From: Ophiura sarsii
Lineage: Eukaryota; Echinodermata; Ophiuroidea; Amphilepidida; Ophiuridae
Assembly: GCA_035610835.1 (NCBI GenBank)
Contig: CM069454.1
Coordinates: forward strand, 57,518,580-57,582,579
Direction: 5' to 3'
DNA length: 64,000 nt
The notes under the pieces were generated by a model, which made no database searches, was not told the origin of the DNA, and worked only from the letters and a program-made list of their open reading frames with translations. This document shows positions 23,478 through 34,863 of this stretch, piece by piece. Numbering within the stretch: the stretch's first letter is position 1; the number at the start of each line of letters is the position of its first letter. Both the position numbers and the translations under genes were made by a program.

Positions 23478-25084
23478 TATCTGTATAGTCAGTCATATAG
23501 TCAACTTTAATAGACCTTGTGTAATGTCACTGTCACACAATCGAACACCCTCTGATACTTCGTCTTGCCGAAAACCGCTCTTATTCGAGAACCGCCCAAT
23601 ACAATGTCTACTGACATTCGATATAGAGTGTATGCAATGAACCAACCGGAACGGTATAACAATGGATTGGGCAGCCATCATGGGGTATAGGCTAGTCACG
23701 TATTCGGATTGACAATTAAATTTCCCGCTCCATGTACTCTGAACTGACCAAATCATATTGTCCCGTGGACGCCATCTTGAAGGCTCAGTTCAAATGAGGA
23801 CATAGTGACGTAGCATTGCATACTCTCTATACGGCGGGACTGCGATTTAAGCACACTAGAGACGAAGCATTGATGCATAATTGATGTCACGATAGTATCA
23901 TATATAACGTGCTAATATCTAGTATTGAATTTGACGCCTGTACATTTAGAAACACATGAAGGTGATAGCACAAAATAGTGTTGATTTTGGCACTTTCAGA
24001 TTGCGACCTCCCCATGTTCTCAAGCATGTGGCTGAGCACTGGAACAAGGGAGTGCTTTAAAATGGATATAATTGTAAAGATGAACACGTCAGCTTTTAAA
24101 TGATATATTACACTAAATGAACATATCCCAAGATATTTAAACAAATTGTGATTGAACAAAATATTCCAAACTTTTTTGAGCAGTTTAGTTGACAAATCTG
24201 TTGAACCACATACTTAAAGGCTAGTAATTATCCTTTAAAATGGGACCATGGTGTTTGTAACATTAGGGGATGACTAGTTATTGTAAAAAGAACAAAGCAT
24301 AGGATTATCCCCATTGAGTTTGTACAGGCGGCACCCCTTCCGACACAACCCCTGGTCCCATGTATCTCCCCTTCTGCAATAGCTATATCAATGCCATTTT
24401 TGCAGGCGGATAGCTTGTTATTAGGGCTTTAAAATGATACCAAATTATAGAGATAGCTTTTGTGGTTTTAAAAATATTTAAGGAATCAGCATGAAACTCA
24501 AAAGTGTAACAGCACCACCCTATTGGGCGTGACCATTTACAATTATATTACACTATAAGGATTAAGAAAAATCAGCCCTTTTTGTACAACAAAACGTCGA
24601 TTAAAAATTTAAAAAAACGTCAGACAGTGTCCCCCTGCAGTATGCGTGATACATATAACGCGATCATATTTACATTGAGGGCGTCTTAAGAAAAGTTTCA
24701 ATAAATAGCGATGGTATTGATGGTTTAATCACGTTTTGCTGATTTTTATGAGTAGAAACAACAATAATGGTAATTTTTAATGTTCATCTTGAATTCTGAA
24801 GTAAATTAATTTAAAAAAAGAAGAAAAATCCACAATACTTCGTGCCCCTTTAACATACCAAATCTATAAACCCAATCCTTTCAAATCTTAGTGGAAGTCT
24901 GCACCCAAGACGGACGTGATGTAGACTATAGTCTCGGTCAGAGGTTACCAGACAACGGAGGCTGGTGTTGCAAAGATATTCGTTAACATAATCTGTAATA
25001 GGATTCTATCTTTAGATTATTACGCACCCTCCCAAATTCTTGATAAGAAAGTGTTTAAAAAAAAGTAGGACAAAAATGCTATTA
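23478..25084 (+). other. Intron 2, repeat-derived
   Basis: Contains the partial TTAAAGGGACA MITE and, near 24895-25020, a stretch like 13480-13570 (GGCTGGTGTTGCAAAGATA). No coding signal. Confidence 0.6.
24543..24855. mobile_element. TTAAAGGGACA MITE, partial copy
   Basis: Shares CAACAAAACGTCGATT, CCCCCTGCAGTATGCGTGAT and AATGTTCATCTTGAATTCTG with the full copies; the central hairpin is lost. Confidence 0.65.
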
Positions 25085-25754
25085 ACCCGGTGGTTCAAAA
25101 CAAAGTTGACCCAAGTTCAAGGTAATTTTTCAACCACATTTAAAGTTTGTGCGAATTTGGGCTTACTTAGTCTTGATCAGCAATAAGTTTTGAAATTATC
25201 CTGACGAAATGGTACAGTTGTCTTGGTTGGTTCTGCAGATATGGTTCATTACAGAAAGCATGCACAAAACTGCCTTGTCCACGGGAGCGTCTTTTATAGT
25301 AGAGATGGAATGCACAAAGTGGACTTACATGTACACACGATTGGTCACAAATTGTAAAAAAGGGAGAAAAAGAAAAAAGGAGACATCTGAAATATCTGTC
25401 TGATGCTTGACATAACCTTACGTACCACCTACTTACGTACCTGTTGAATGTGTATGGCACATTTAAGCAAAGAGATTGGGAAACTTTGTCAGGGCGGGCA
25501 TTTTAATTCTGAAACTAGAGCGTCATGTTTTGTTGAAGACAACAACTAAATGACGCTCCCAAAACTCAGTTTTGTACATGTTTACTTTAATGAACCATAT
25601 CTGAAGAACCAAACAAGCTAAACGCGCCACCTTTTCAGGATAATTTCAAACTTTTACTGCTGATTAAGACTAATTAAAAACAAATTCTCTGAAACTTTAA
25701 ATGTGGTTGAAAATTACTTTGAACTTGGGTCAACTTTTTTTTGAACCACCCGGT
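25085..25754. mobile_element. Foldback MITE, ACCCGGTGGTTCAAA ends
   Basis: ACCCGGTGGTTCAAAACAAA at the left mirrors TTTGAACCACCCGGT at the right. Matching inner arms contain TGACCCAAGTTCAAGGTAAT and AAATTATCCTGA. No transposase is seen. Confidence 0.78.
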
Positions 25755-25919
25755 ATAATACATGATCATCAGATTTTGGCTGATTTAGACCCGGCCTCTT
25801 ATGTAACATGAACCAAATATTTTTACATTTGCATGCTCAGTCTTCTTGAAATTCTGCACCCAAGACTGCGGTCGCACACTTTGTTTGTTGCCCATTTCCC
25901 CCAGTCTCTCTATTTGGGT

Positions 25920-26295
25920 CAATGGCGTACCCAGCTTTTGGAAACAGGGGGGCCACGACATTATAGTTGTACCGACGGCAAAGTCAGGATGTACCGACAA
26001 TATTTTTTTACAGACTCCAACAAAATCGTTAAGTTGCCCAATTATTTGTTTCCCGCCAGCAGCTGAAATCTTGATAAATGTGTGGGGGTGTGTGTGTGTG
26101 GGGGGGGGGGGGGGGGGGATGGTAGGGGGTAGGGGTAGGGGGGGGGGGGGTAGGAGTGACGTTATCCTCAAAACCGGCCGAAAAAAAATCGCATGGTCAA
26201 AATCAGAAATGTACCGACAGGAGCTCGTGTGTACCGACGGGGATATTTCAGGGGGCCACCGGGCCCCCAGGCCCCCTCTGGGTACGCTACTGATT
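25920..26295. mobile_element. CAATGGCGTAC / GTACGCTACTG repeat with two G runs
   Basis: Ends resemble the CAGTGGCG family. The interior has GTACCGACGG motifs and G runs at 26100-26118 and 26138-26150. A shorter relative lies at 49745-49890. Confidence 0.5.
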
Positions 26296-26375
26296 TGGGT
26301 CACATATACGGACATGATTATGACCTAGTATAGGTCAGAGGTCACAATTGTTTGTGTATACCTTTCACCTTGCAG

Positions 26376-26577
26376 CGACGAATATGGAGATTACGAGCAC
26401 AGTCAGTTGTTGAAGGATTTAACAATTTCCAGATTTTGTATCGGAAATGACATCTTCCGACGCCTGAGTACTATGCCAACGGTACAATGTTTATCCCCCG
26501 GGTTAAAATCGTTCTGCACTGAATGGCTGTGGTATTGGCAAGATGTGAATGGAACATGGATAGAGTATGCTCAGAAG
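26376..26577 (+). CDS. Exon 3: end of WWE1 and start of WWE2
   Basis: A good polypyrimidine tract and TTGCAG acceptor precede 26376; donor AAG/GTAATT at 26578. 202 nt, entered in phase 2 and left in phase 0. The first part, with FRRLSTMPTV, matches the end of the first WWE of PARP12-like proteins. The last part, EWLWYWQDVNGTWIEY, is the opening strand pair of the second WWE, with both signature Trp residues. The split of each WWE across exon borders, and the continuity with exons 2 and 4, supports the model. This exon lies between a foldback MITE (25085-25754) plus a G-rich repeat (25920-26295) upstream and LINE-rich intron 3 downstream. Confidence 0.88.
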
Positions 26578-27225
26578 GTAATTTACAATGTACAGGGTGT
26601 CCCAGAATAATTTTACTGACCTTTGTTTGATATTTGTTTATAAACAACAGTCTGGCAGTGTATCGATCTCAATCGAAAATACAACGATAAAGTCGAACCA
26701 AGACATCAACCAAGTCCGATGTTTTGTCAATGTCGTAGCCTTCCCATCACTCCTGGGAAGATTCCACCCTTGCGAATCGTGACTGTGGCATGCTTTGTGA
26801 TGCAGGTGATAAATCAAGACATCGGAATTGTTAAATTTGGGTGTGCGACCCCCTGGCAAAGTGGACCAAGACAATTAAGGGCACGTATCAATCATTATAA
26901 AAACTGACATGGCATTTCATCCATGCAAGCCCCTCAAAATTGAACGCACACAGAAGCAGTACACGGTGTGTCTATGGATACACAAATTCATGCAACGATG
27001 TACGTCATTACGCTTACAAATCCTTGTAGATCTATCCCAGATTTACCGGCGTTTAAGTCTATATCAGCCGTAATAAAAATCATAGGTGGTACCAACTGTC
27101 AGGACTGGTTTAGATGCTGCCCAAAAATCTGATCACATTATGTTCCATCGTCCTGTATAGTTTGAGCCCATTGGGCTACATTTTAAACTAAAATGTGCTA
27201 TATAATCGTCTTTTTCTTTTTCTTT

Positions 27226-28140
27226 TGAACTTTATATTTGACAAAAACTGAAATAGCACTGGTTTTCAAACAAATTCAAGTTCAAACATTGAATTTCTTA
27301 ACACAAGAACTTTGAAAAGTCGCGTGTTGGGCTAAAAAGTCCACCCAATAATTGTTTAATTCAACATATTGAACGCATGCTGGGGAGACCCTGAGGCAGT
27401 CTGTCTACAATATAGCCACATGAATTGACACACGCGGTGACTTGTGATCTCAGAAATGGTACCAACAAATGTCATCAAGCTTAATAAAATCTGATCCAGG
27501 GATAATATATTTGTGACTTTTTTTCTCGAATTTTGAACTTTTTATTTGACTAAATTTGAATTAGCACTAATTTCAATGACAAATTGAAGTTAAAGTGTGA
27601 ATTTCTCAACACAACTTTCAAAAGGAAGAATTTGGGCTTCTTCCACCCAGTAAATTATCCAATTTAATTGAATCTAAATTAAGCTGAAATGTGAACTTTA
27701 TATTTGACAAAAACTGAAATAGCACTGGTTTTCATACAAATTCAAGTTCAAACATTGAATTTCTTAACACAAGAACTTTGAAAAGTCGCGTGTTGGGCTA
27801 AAAAGTCCACCCAATAATTGTTCAATTCAACATATTGACCGCATGCTGGGGAGACCCTGAGGCAGTCTGTCTACAATATAGCCACATGAATTGACACACG
27901 CGGTGACTTTCAGCCACATTGGGCTAGTTTTAAAACTAAAATCTGATCCAGGGATAATATATTTTTTGACTTTTTTTCTCGAATTTTGAACTTTTTATTT
28001 GACTTAATTTGAATTAGCACTAATTTCAATGACAAATTGAAGTTAAAGTGTGAATTTCTCAACACAACAACTTTCAAAAGGAAGAATTTGGGCTTCTTTC
28101 CACCCAGTAAATTATCCAATTTAATTGAATCTAAATAAAG
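27226..28140 (+). repeat. Tandem duplication of about 460 bases
   Basis: 27226-27686 and 27687-28140 are near-identical (ATTTGACAAAAACTGAAATA, AGTCGCGTGTTGGGCTAAAA, GACCCTGAGGCAGTCTGTCT). No coding signal. Confidence 0.88.
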
Positions 28141-28194
28141 CTGTGTACGGGTAAACTTTTAACATTTTCTGTCAGAATACTTAGTAGTACTCTC

Positions 28195-28478
28195 TAAATG
28201 TAAAAGAGTGAAATTTCACTCTAATGGAGTGAATAATCACTCTTCAAAGGATTGCTGTAGGTGATTACTCTAATGCAGTGAAAGTCACTCCTTGAAAGAG
28301 TGGAACCATTTTCACTCCAAAAAAGAGTGAATTTTGTTCACTCCAGGAACGAGTGAATTTTCACTCTTCGAAGAGTGCCTGTAGTGATCACTCCATTGGA
28401 GTGAAAAAAATAGTTAATATATAAGGAGTGAATTTCACTCATTTAGAGTGAACTTCACCCTCATTGAGAGTGAAGGAT
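28195..28478. repeat. Cluster of GAGTGAAA/TTTCACTC palindromes
   Basis: At least a dozen GAGTGA or TCACTC motifs in alternating direction within 280 bases (for example GAGTGAAATTTCACTC and GAGTGAATTTTCACTC), with variable 5-25 base spacers. Confidence 0.8.
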
Positions 28479-29082
28479 AATGGAACATTTTGATTACTTA
28501 ATCACATTCACATGAATAACAAGTCATTATCCAAACTATAACTACCTTTTCTCGACCAAACAACTGCTGTCATTTGCCTATGTTACATTACCACGTCCTT
28601 TCGGTAGTGAAACGATATCATATATCAACATGATATTTATCTATGTAAAGTATCTAAATCTACTTTCTATGGTGTTTATCGATGATGTTTTTACGCGTTT
28701 CATTTATGTAATTTACATTTAATCATAATTCGGACTTTAAAATTATTGCAGAAACAATTAGCATTGATATCATCATTAATTATTACTTCAATAATGTTTA
28801 AATTTAATAAAATAAAGAATGTTTTGAGTTTTCCGTATTCCTTACTTAGTTTGGAAGAAGTGCCCAAGGATAACCGGACTGTTGCATGAAACCATCTGCG
28901 ACATCTGGAGAACTGCTTCAATTCCTTTTGACTGGAAAGTGGGAGAAACAATCCTTATCTCAAAAGAAGAGAATACAAGTGAACCAGCCTACTTCAGACC
29001 TATAACTGTGAAAAATTCAAGTGGAAATCTTGGAATGGGCATTCTTGCTCAAAGAACCCTTGAATACTTAACAGAGAACAAC

Positions 29083-29784
29083 AATCATCACCTATCGGCA
29101 AAAAATAGCGTCGCCAACACGTTGGTATACAGAGCTCTGAATCTATGCGACAATGAACATCGCAATAATGAGTTAAAACACATTGAAAAAGCATTGAATA
29201 AGAATGGCTATCCCTCGAAACTCGTACACAAAGCTATTAGAAGACAAAGTGCTAATGTAAGCCAGGAAAAGATAGTGGAAGATGACTACAAAGGTATCAC
29301 GTTCATGCCATTTGTCAAAGGTGTCTCAGACAAAATTTACCGATTCTTAAATCGTGCCGGTGTTAAAACTTACTTCACCAAATCGACCAAACTAAGAGAT
29401 ATTGTCAGCAAACCTAAAGATCCTATGCCCAAAGGTCGTTCACCTTGCGTGTATTGCATACCATGTAGTTGTGGTGAACAATATATTGGTCAAACCAAAA
29501 GGCCTTTAAAGGTCAGATTGTCTGAACACAAAAGAGCTACATTACAAGGCAAGAAAGATAGCTCGGCACTAGCTGAACATGCGTGTGAAGAAGGTCATGA
29601 ACCACTCTGGAACCAATCCAAAAGCATTGCACAGGTTTCCAATCTTAGTATGCGGCTTGTTCGTGAAGCTTTAGAGATCAGAATCAATGAATCATCTACA
29701 ATCAATAGAAATGACGGCAAAGATATCAGCCGCATGTGGCGCTCTCTATTTCCTACAGTATCAATCAATCCCGCCAATCGATAA
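29083..29784 (+). pseudogene. Penelope-like RT end plus GIY-YIG endonuclease (5' truncated)
   Basis: The long frame from 28882 to 29784 is a chimera. Its first 67 codons are LINE RT; from 29083 it reads Penelope-like protein, in the same frame by chance. About 230 codons belong to the element. The GIY-YIG signature, Arg and Glu are all present, so the endonuclease domain itself looks intact, but the RT palm with its catalytic Asp pair is missing. It cannot mobilise itself. Confidence 0.8.
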
Positions 29785-30306
29785 CAGTCTTGTATTTTTT
29801 TCAGCCAGGTCCGCAATGAACCATTATATACCCTGCTCAAATTCGTTACAGCGTCAAACGATCTTTACAGATCAGTGACCGCACTACTGTGCATTAGACT
29901 TTTGTAGTCTGTAGTAGACAAGGGGCAGTCTCTACGTTATTTCCATTGGTCAAGGGGCAGTCCTTTGGAGGTTCTATTAGAACCAAATTTATATATAGTA
30001 GGCCAGTGGCAACCTACGTGTTCAGTGGAAGCGGCAATCCATCTGAACGGCTCTTTTCAGAGCCACCAATTCTTTCACAAGTAGGAAAGGGCACCTACTC
30101 TCAAATCATCGACAAGGGGCAGCCCAAATGATGATAACAAGAGAAGTGGCAATCTCTATGTTTTGTTCAATATTATAATAATTTGGTCCTGAAGAAGTCA
30201 GCTAATCCTGACGAAAGCTTGACAGATTAAAACTCGTCCGACGGCGAACCCGTTAAACTTTTAACTTATATTATGAATACCCGTCGTAAAAGCCTATCTC
30301 ACAATT
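29083..30306 (+). mobile_element. Penelope-like element, 5' truncated, nested in the LINE with 10-bp target duplication
   Basis: The host LINE sequence AGAGAACAAC is present on both sides (29073-29082 and 30307-30316), marking the insertion exactly. The coding part (to 29784) has the end of the RT (AKNSVANTLV, ALNKNGYPSKLV) followed by a GIY-YIG endonuclease: CIPCSCGEQYIGQTKRPLKVR with SEH, and the distal Glu in VREALEIRI, the arrangement of Penelope-like elements. The frame is open for this whole portion. The 29785-30306 tail is non-coding and includes CCTGAAGAAGTCAGC and CTGACGAAAGC. Confidence 0.85.
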
Positions 30307-31487
30307 AGAGAACAACTATATTGACAAATCTGTTCAAAAGGGCTTCATGGAGAAAATATCAGGCTGTGTTGAACACACAGAAGCCCTTACAGAAATGCTT
30401 CAAGATGCCAAAAAGAATGGCAAGCCAATCGTGACAACTTGGTTAGATTTACAGAACGTGTATGGAAGTGTACCACATAACCTCATACAATTTGCCTTGG
30501 AATGGTACTATGTGCCGGAACACATCAGAAAGATTATCTTCAACTATTACGATGAAGTGTTCATCTGTGTGAAAACAGAGAAGTGGACAACAGACTGGAT
30601 ACAATGCTTTATTGGAGTATTTAAAGGCTGTCCGCTATCATCCATTCTATTTCTAGCCGTTTTCAATCTATGTCTGGATCTACTCGACCAATCTGATCAT
30701 CTTGGATATCGCATGAGTAATTCCAACATTGTGTCTTCAGCTAAAGCATATGCCGACGACCTTACACTGGTTGCCAGAAACACAGAAGGTCGTCAACGAC
30801 TCATAAATACCACCAACGAATTCCTCAAATGGTCAAGAACCATGAAAGCCAAGCCTGTTAAATGTAAATCTCATGCCATGAAGAAAGTGGTTCCGAATGC
30901 AGACCAGAAGCGAAGAGGCCATAAAACACAATATATAGCCTACGACCCACAACTGGTAATTGACGGACAGAAAATCAATCACATATATCCCCAGCCAACC
31001 AATGAGATTCCTTGGGAAGTTAATCTATGAAGACCTGAAGGATGATAAGATCAGACAAATGGTTACCAGCAAGTTGTCTGCTATGTTGGAGTTAACAGAT
31101 ACAAGCGAATTGAATGGTATCATGAAAATGTGGATCTACAATCATGTGATCATCCCAAAAATGGTATGGGAATTTACCATCTACAACTTCCCAATCACCT
31201 ATATTGAGAAACTGGAGGCAACCTGCACAAAACATCTGAAGAGATGGGCAGGAGTAACCAGAAGCACTACCAACAGTGCTTTATACAGATCCAGAAAACG
31301 CTACGGCCTACAACTAAAGCGACTCACCACCTCGGTGAAATGTATGCAGGTAACCAAATACCATCTCAATAAGCACCCCAGAGAAAACTCAAACACTATA
31401 CCGAGAGTGTTTAGAGTCGAAAAAGACGAGGTCCAGATGGAATGGAGTAAAGGAGCTGGAACAAAAAGAACGACATCTCATCCGTAA
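30307..31487 (+). pseudogene. LINE reverse transcriptase palm and thumb, frameshifted
   Basis: Two overlapping frames (to 31030, and 30960-31487) cover the palm with DLQNVYGSVPH, FKGCPLSSILF and YADDLTLV, and then the thumb with MRFLGKLI. The LGK motif follows the frame change, so a one-base change near 31000 broke the gene. The source element belongs to the group with WLDL-YGSVPH and GC-EHT motifs. Confidence 0.82.
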
Positions 31488-31559
31488 TGAAATCGGCAGA
31501 GGTCAGACTGACAAAGCAGGCTTGGGATTCAAGAAGAATCAGAAGCTTAGTATATAGTA

Positions 31560-32042
31560 TTTCCTCCAGAAATTGTTGAGACGGCCAAGCGACCTGACAT
31601 TACTATTTTCTCAACCCAGACTAAAAATGTCATCATCATTGAATTGACAGTCCCAGCAGAGGAAAACCTTGCAAATGATTTCGCCAGGAAGAAATGTAAA
31701 TACCAAGACCTTGTAGCAGAATGTGAAAATAACGGATGGTCTGTAAACTACTTTCCCGTTGAAGTCGGAAGCAGGGGGATTTATAGTACCACGATCAGCA
31801 AATGTCTGGCCTCACTAGGAATCCCCAGCGGGAAGAGAAAACCAATCTTAGACACAGCAGCTAAAACAGCCTTGCGAGCAAGCTACATTATCTGGCTTTG
31901 CAGAAGCACCAAGGCGTTCAGACAAGCGGAGTTGATTCCACCTCTAACCATATGCCATGAGGGAAGTGGGACGGTTGAGCGCTCACAAAACCGGTTTAAC
32001 CCGCCAAAGTCTGGTCCGCAGCCTAGAGACCTCAGAGCATAA
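31560..32042 (+). pseudogene. LINE restriction-like endonuclease domain
   Basis: Open to TAA at 32040. It contains RPDI, then IELTVPAEEN and ARKKCKYQ, the PD...E...K active-site pattern, followed by GWSVNYFPVEVGSRG and SYIIWLCR near the end. This places the LINE among RLE-bearing clades, not APE-bearing ones. Confidence 0.78.
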
Positions 32043-32248
32043 ATTATTTACATGTACACAGATGAAGATGATGAAGAAAAGCTATATTATGCCACACGGT
32101 GATTTTTCCCAATAGTCATTTTCAACGAGAACTACATCAGGAGTGCTCATCTTAATAAGGGTGAAATTACGGCTCCGAAGGTGACTACACTGGTAATCTA
32201 CCAATGAATTATTCTTCTTCTTGGTATTCCTTTTCTACTAATTTTCAG

Positions 32249-32452
32249 TCTACTTTAGAGAGGGCCTATGAGGATTATCTGACAGGACATGGTGATAAGA
32301 TGTTCCCATTCTCCACCCATGAGAACAACTACCAACTCAACTTTGAAACCATGCAGCAACAAAATGTCTATTACAAGACACATAGGAGTGTGCGCAGAAG
32401 ACCAAAGTTTCAGACTCATAGTGCGTCTGACATGCCTGATCGAATGCAGCTT
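32249..32452 (+). CDS. Exon 4: second half of WWE2
   Basis: Acceptor TTTTCAG before 32249 and donor CTT/GTAAGG at 32453; 204 nt, phase 0 both ends. It starts with LERAYEDYL, the WWE helix. It continues with MFPF, YQLNFETMQQQN and the basic VRRRPKF end that is typical of WWE domains in PARP12-like enzymes. With exon 3 it completes WWE2, which in relatives binds ADP-ribose or PAR ends. The exon lies only about 200 bases after the stop codon of a decayed same-strand LINE (28850-32042), so intron 3 contains almost the whole LINE and its nested Penelope-like insertion. Confidence 0.88.
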
Positions 32453-32955
32453 GTAAGGTACTGTATCATCATCAAGCTATTTCTCATACAGGTATTAACC
32501 AAGAGAACTAAGTATACATTTCTGAAATCAATGTGAGTATTATGTACATGTAATACTACTGGGCATCCTTGCTTCATGCTGGACCCACTAGAATATTATT
32601 AGCGAGGGAGGTGAGTAATCCGGGTAATTTGGAATAAACAAGAATATTGTCTTTAAATATCAGGTACATACGGTGCCCTTTATATAATGTAAGTGACAGG
32701 GTGCCTTTAATCATGTTAATACACCATATGGCTTAGGCCAAATGTGCTTTTAAATGATACCTAGATGTTCCTATCTATTATTAAAGTACTCCATGTGTTC
32801 TTAATATACCCAGGTGCCTCACATGGCTAGACCCTACCAAGGGCGACCCCAGAGGGGGGGGGGGGGGGGGGGGGGGGGGTGGGGGGGGGGGTGTGGGGGG
32901 GGTCCTCATTCATCAAATCTGTCGGCAAAATTATGGTGCTGTGGGCAAATCAAAG

Positions 32956-33125
32956 GAAGGAGGAAGAAAAGGGAGAAAGGAAAAGGGAAAGAAAGAAGGG
33001 GAGAAAGAAAGAAAGAAAGAGAAAAGAAAAGGGAAAGGAAAGGGGAGAGAGAAAGAAAAAAGAAAGAAAAAGAAAAGGAAAGAGGAAAGAAAGAAAGGAA
33101 AAGGGGAAGAAAGAAAGAAAGCCCC
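32956..33125 (+). repeat. Polypurine (GAAA/GGAAA) tract
   Basis: About 170 bases of almost only A and G on the plus strand, starting soon after two G homopolymers (32854-32891). Reading frames here are compositional artefacts. Confidence 0.92.
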
Positions 33126-33370
33126 ATAACAATTATCGTATGCGTAAATGATGTTGTGTCGGCATATATGTTATGTTAACACAAATCAAATCAAAAATGA
33201 ACAAAGGCAATGTAGGCATATGAATTTGTAGGCACTGTGAACGTGCCCATTTTTATAAGATTTTGTGTCGGCGCACATGAACAGCCTAGGCCCAAGTCCT
33301 TGTTTTGCTCATTGTCAAGACACGCAAAAAGCAAACAAATTGTGTCGGAATAGTATAGGCCTAGGCTAGA

Positions 33371-33628
33371 CACCTCGATCGTAGAGATACGATGTTGCGG
33401 AGCGGAGTTATTGTCATTTCAATGATCGTGGGTCCAGTTTCAAAAGTGACACGCATCCCTATTGAAAAGCACGAATCTGATCATTCTAAACAGTAATCAT
33501 GGTAATGCAAACTCTTTCTATAGGATGATTGTCACTTTTGAAACTGGACCCACGACCATTGAAATGACAATAACTCCGCTCCGCAACATCGTATCTCATC
33601 GATCGAGGTGTCAAAATACGCAGAACAA

Positions 33629-33667
<39 letters not shown>

Positions 33668-33687
33668 TTATATATATATACTTATAA

Positions 33688-33719
<32 letters not shown>

Positions 33720-34000
33720 CTCCTCACAAAAAGTATCGAAACACTTAAAAATGATCCAATATATAACGGCTCGAAAGGGTATGCATCGATCGAAGCAAAT
33801 AACCATTGCATAATTTTTTTCTGCGTATTTTAACACCTCGATCGATGAGATACGATGTTGCGGAGCGGAGTTATTGTCATTTCAATGGTCGTAGGTCCAG
33901 TTTCAAAAGTGACAATCATCCTATAGAAAGAGTTTGCATTACTGTTTAGAATGATCAGATTCGTGCTTTTCAATAGGGATGCGTGTCACTTTTCAATGAC
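33371..34000. repeat. Inverted repeats of the GATGTTGCGGAGCGGAGTTA family with (TA)n centre
   Basis: 33371-33450 is inverted at about 33533-33612. The block 33430-33620 is inverted again at 33835-34000, around a (TA)n tract (33633-33720). It ends just before exon 5. A diverged copy of the same motif is at 34500-34540. Confidence 0.75.
33633..33720. repeat. (TA)n microsatellite
   Basis: TA dinucleotides with a few CTTATA interruptions over nearly 90 bases. Confidence 0.95.
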
Positions 34001-34064
34001 GTCATGGTTATTTGTGCTCAAACTTAATTTTTTCTAACTTTCCTCTTTTTACATCAGGCATCAG

Positions 34065-34282
34065 AAATCCCAAGATAGTTCTAATATGGACATTTTCCCG
34101 AAAACGTGGGTTATGAAAGGCATGCAGACAAGCTCGGAGCCCAAGTTGATCCGTCTCCACTCAAAGGAGGAGGAATACCTAACAGTGGAGAAGATGTTCA
34201 TGGACGATGCTTGGAAGGACGATGTGAACATACTGGCTGTAAAACGTGTGCAGAATGTGGAATTGTGGGAAGATTTGTATAG
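34065..34282 (+). CDS. Exon 5: start of PARP catalytic (ADP-ribosyltransferase) domain
   Basis: Two AG acceptors lie 7 bases apart, after 34057 and after 34064. Only the second fits phase 0 from exon 4 without a stop. The donor is AG/GTCAGT at 34283, leaving in phase 2. The product contains TWVMKG, then EEYLTVEKMF and VKRVQNVELWEDLYR. This is the start of the PARP fold in PARP12-like enzymes, where the RIQN-LW motif precedes the NAD-binding strand. The last codon is split: AG here plus A at the start of exon 6 gives Arg. The 15.9-kb intron that follows holds foldbacks, a DIRS relic and LINE fragments, yet no piece of the catalytic domain appears to be missing. Confidence 0.88.
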
Positions 34283-34863
34283 GTCAGTATGTGCCGCGAC
34301 GCACATTACGTATAAGTTATAAGCTCTGCAGTTTTGGACCCAGTTTTTTGGGACACGCTGTATATATAATAAACTCCTTACAAAAAGTATCGAGACACTT
34401 ACACATGATCCAACCAATAACGGCCCGAAAGGGTATGGATTATTCGAAGCCAGTAACCCAATGCATAATTTTGTTCTGCGTATTTTGAGACCTCGAGTGT
34501 TGAGATCCGATGTTGCGGAGCGGAGTTATTGTCATTTCATATAGATGAGGTGACCGTTGTTTACATCCAATGTTTATCAACAAACGCAAAGGTCGAAGGG
34601 ACTGGACTGTCGATACACAATAACCACAACACTATTCGTTATCATTATGCCGAATTGCCCTTTATAATGCGTTGGCACGAGTTTAAAAAGTACGAAAACA
34701 GGATACGCGCGCAAACCGCCGGGCAAAGAACAATGGCAAGCCACGTTTTGTCTGGTGTGACGTCACCTGTCACCCCTTCTATAGGTGCAGTTTCAAAAGT
34801 GACACTCGTCCCTACAGGGTGTATATATAGGACTCTGTTTCATCTAAGTCCATGGACTAATAT

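Larger units (their letters stand above)
28850..32042 (+). mobile_element. Decayed RLE-type non-LTR retrotransposon (LINE), 5' truncated, split by a Penelope-like insertion
   Basis: The left part (about 28850-29082) encodes the start of the reverse transcriptase: ITGLLHETICDIW, DWKVGETILISK, YFRPIT. After the insertion the RT resumes at 30307 with QKGFMEKISGCVEHTEAL, TTWLDLQNVYGSVPHNL and the catalytic AYADDL. The frame shifts near 31000 (thumb region to 31487) and again before about 31560. The last part (to 32042) has KRPDITIFS and IIIELTVPAEENLA, the PD-(D/E)xK restriction-like endonuclease of R2/R4/NeSL/Hero-type LINEs. It lies sense within intron 3 and stops about 200 bases before exon 4. 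Confidence 0.85.

Noticed and set aside
25785..26328. Frames of 160-176 codons on both strands with Pro/Gly runs
   Set aside because: They translate the G-run repeat and its CAATGGCGTAC flanks; no domain.
32814..33179. Lys/Glu/Arg-rich frames in all three plus-strand phases
   Set aside because: Purine tract artefact; all frames are equally open because the tract lacks T.
33462..33836. Frames with Ile/Tyr repeats on both strands
   Set aside because: (TA)n microsatellite in translation.
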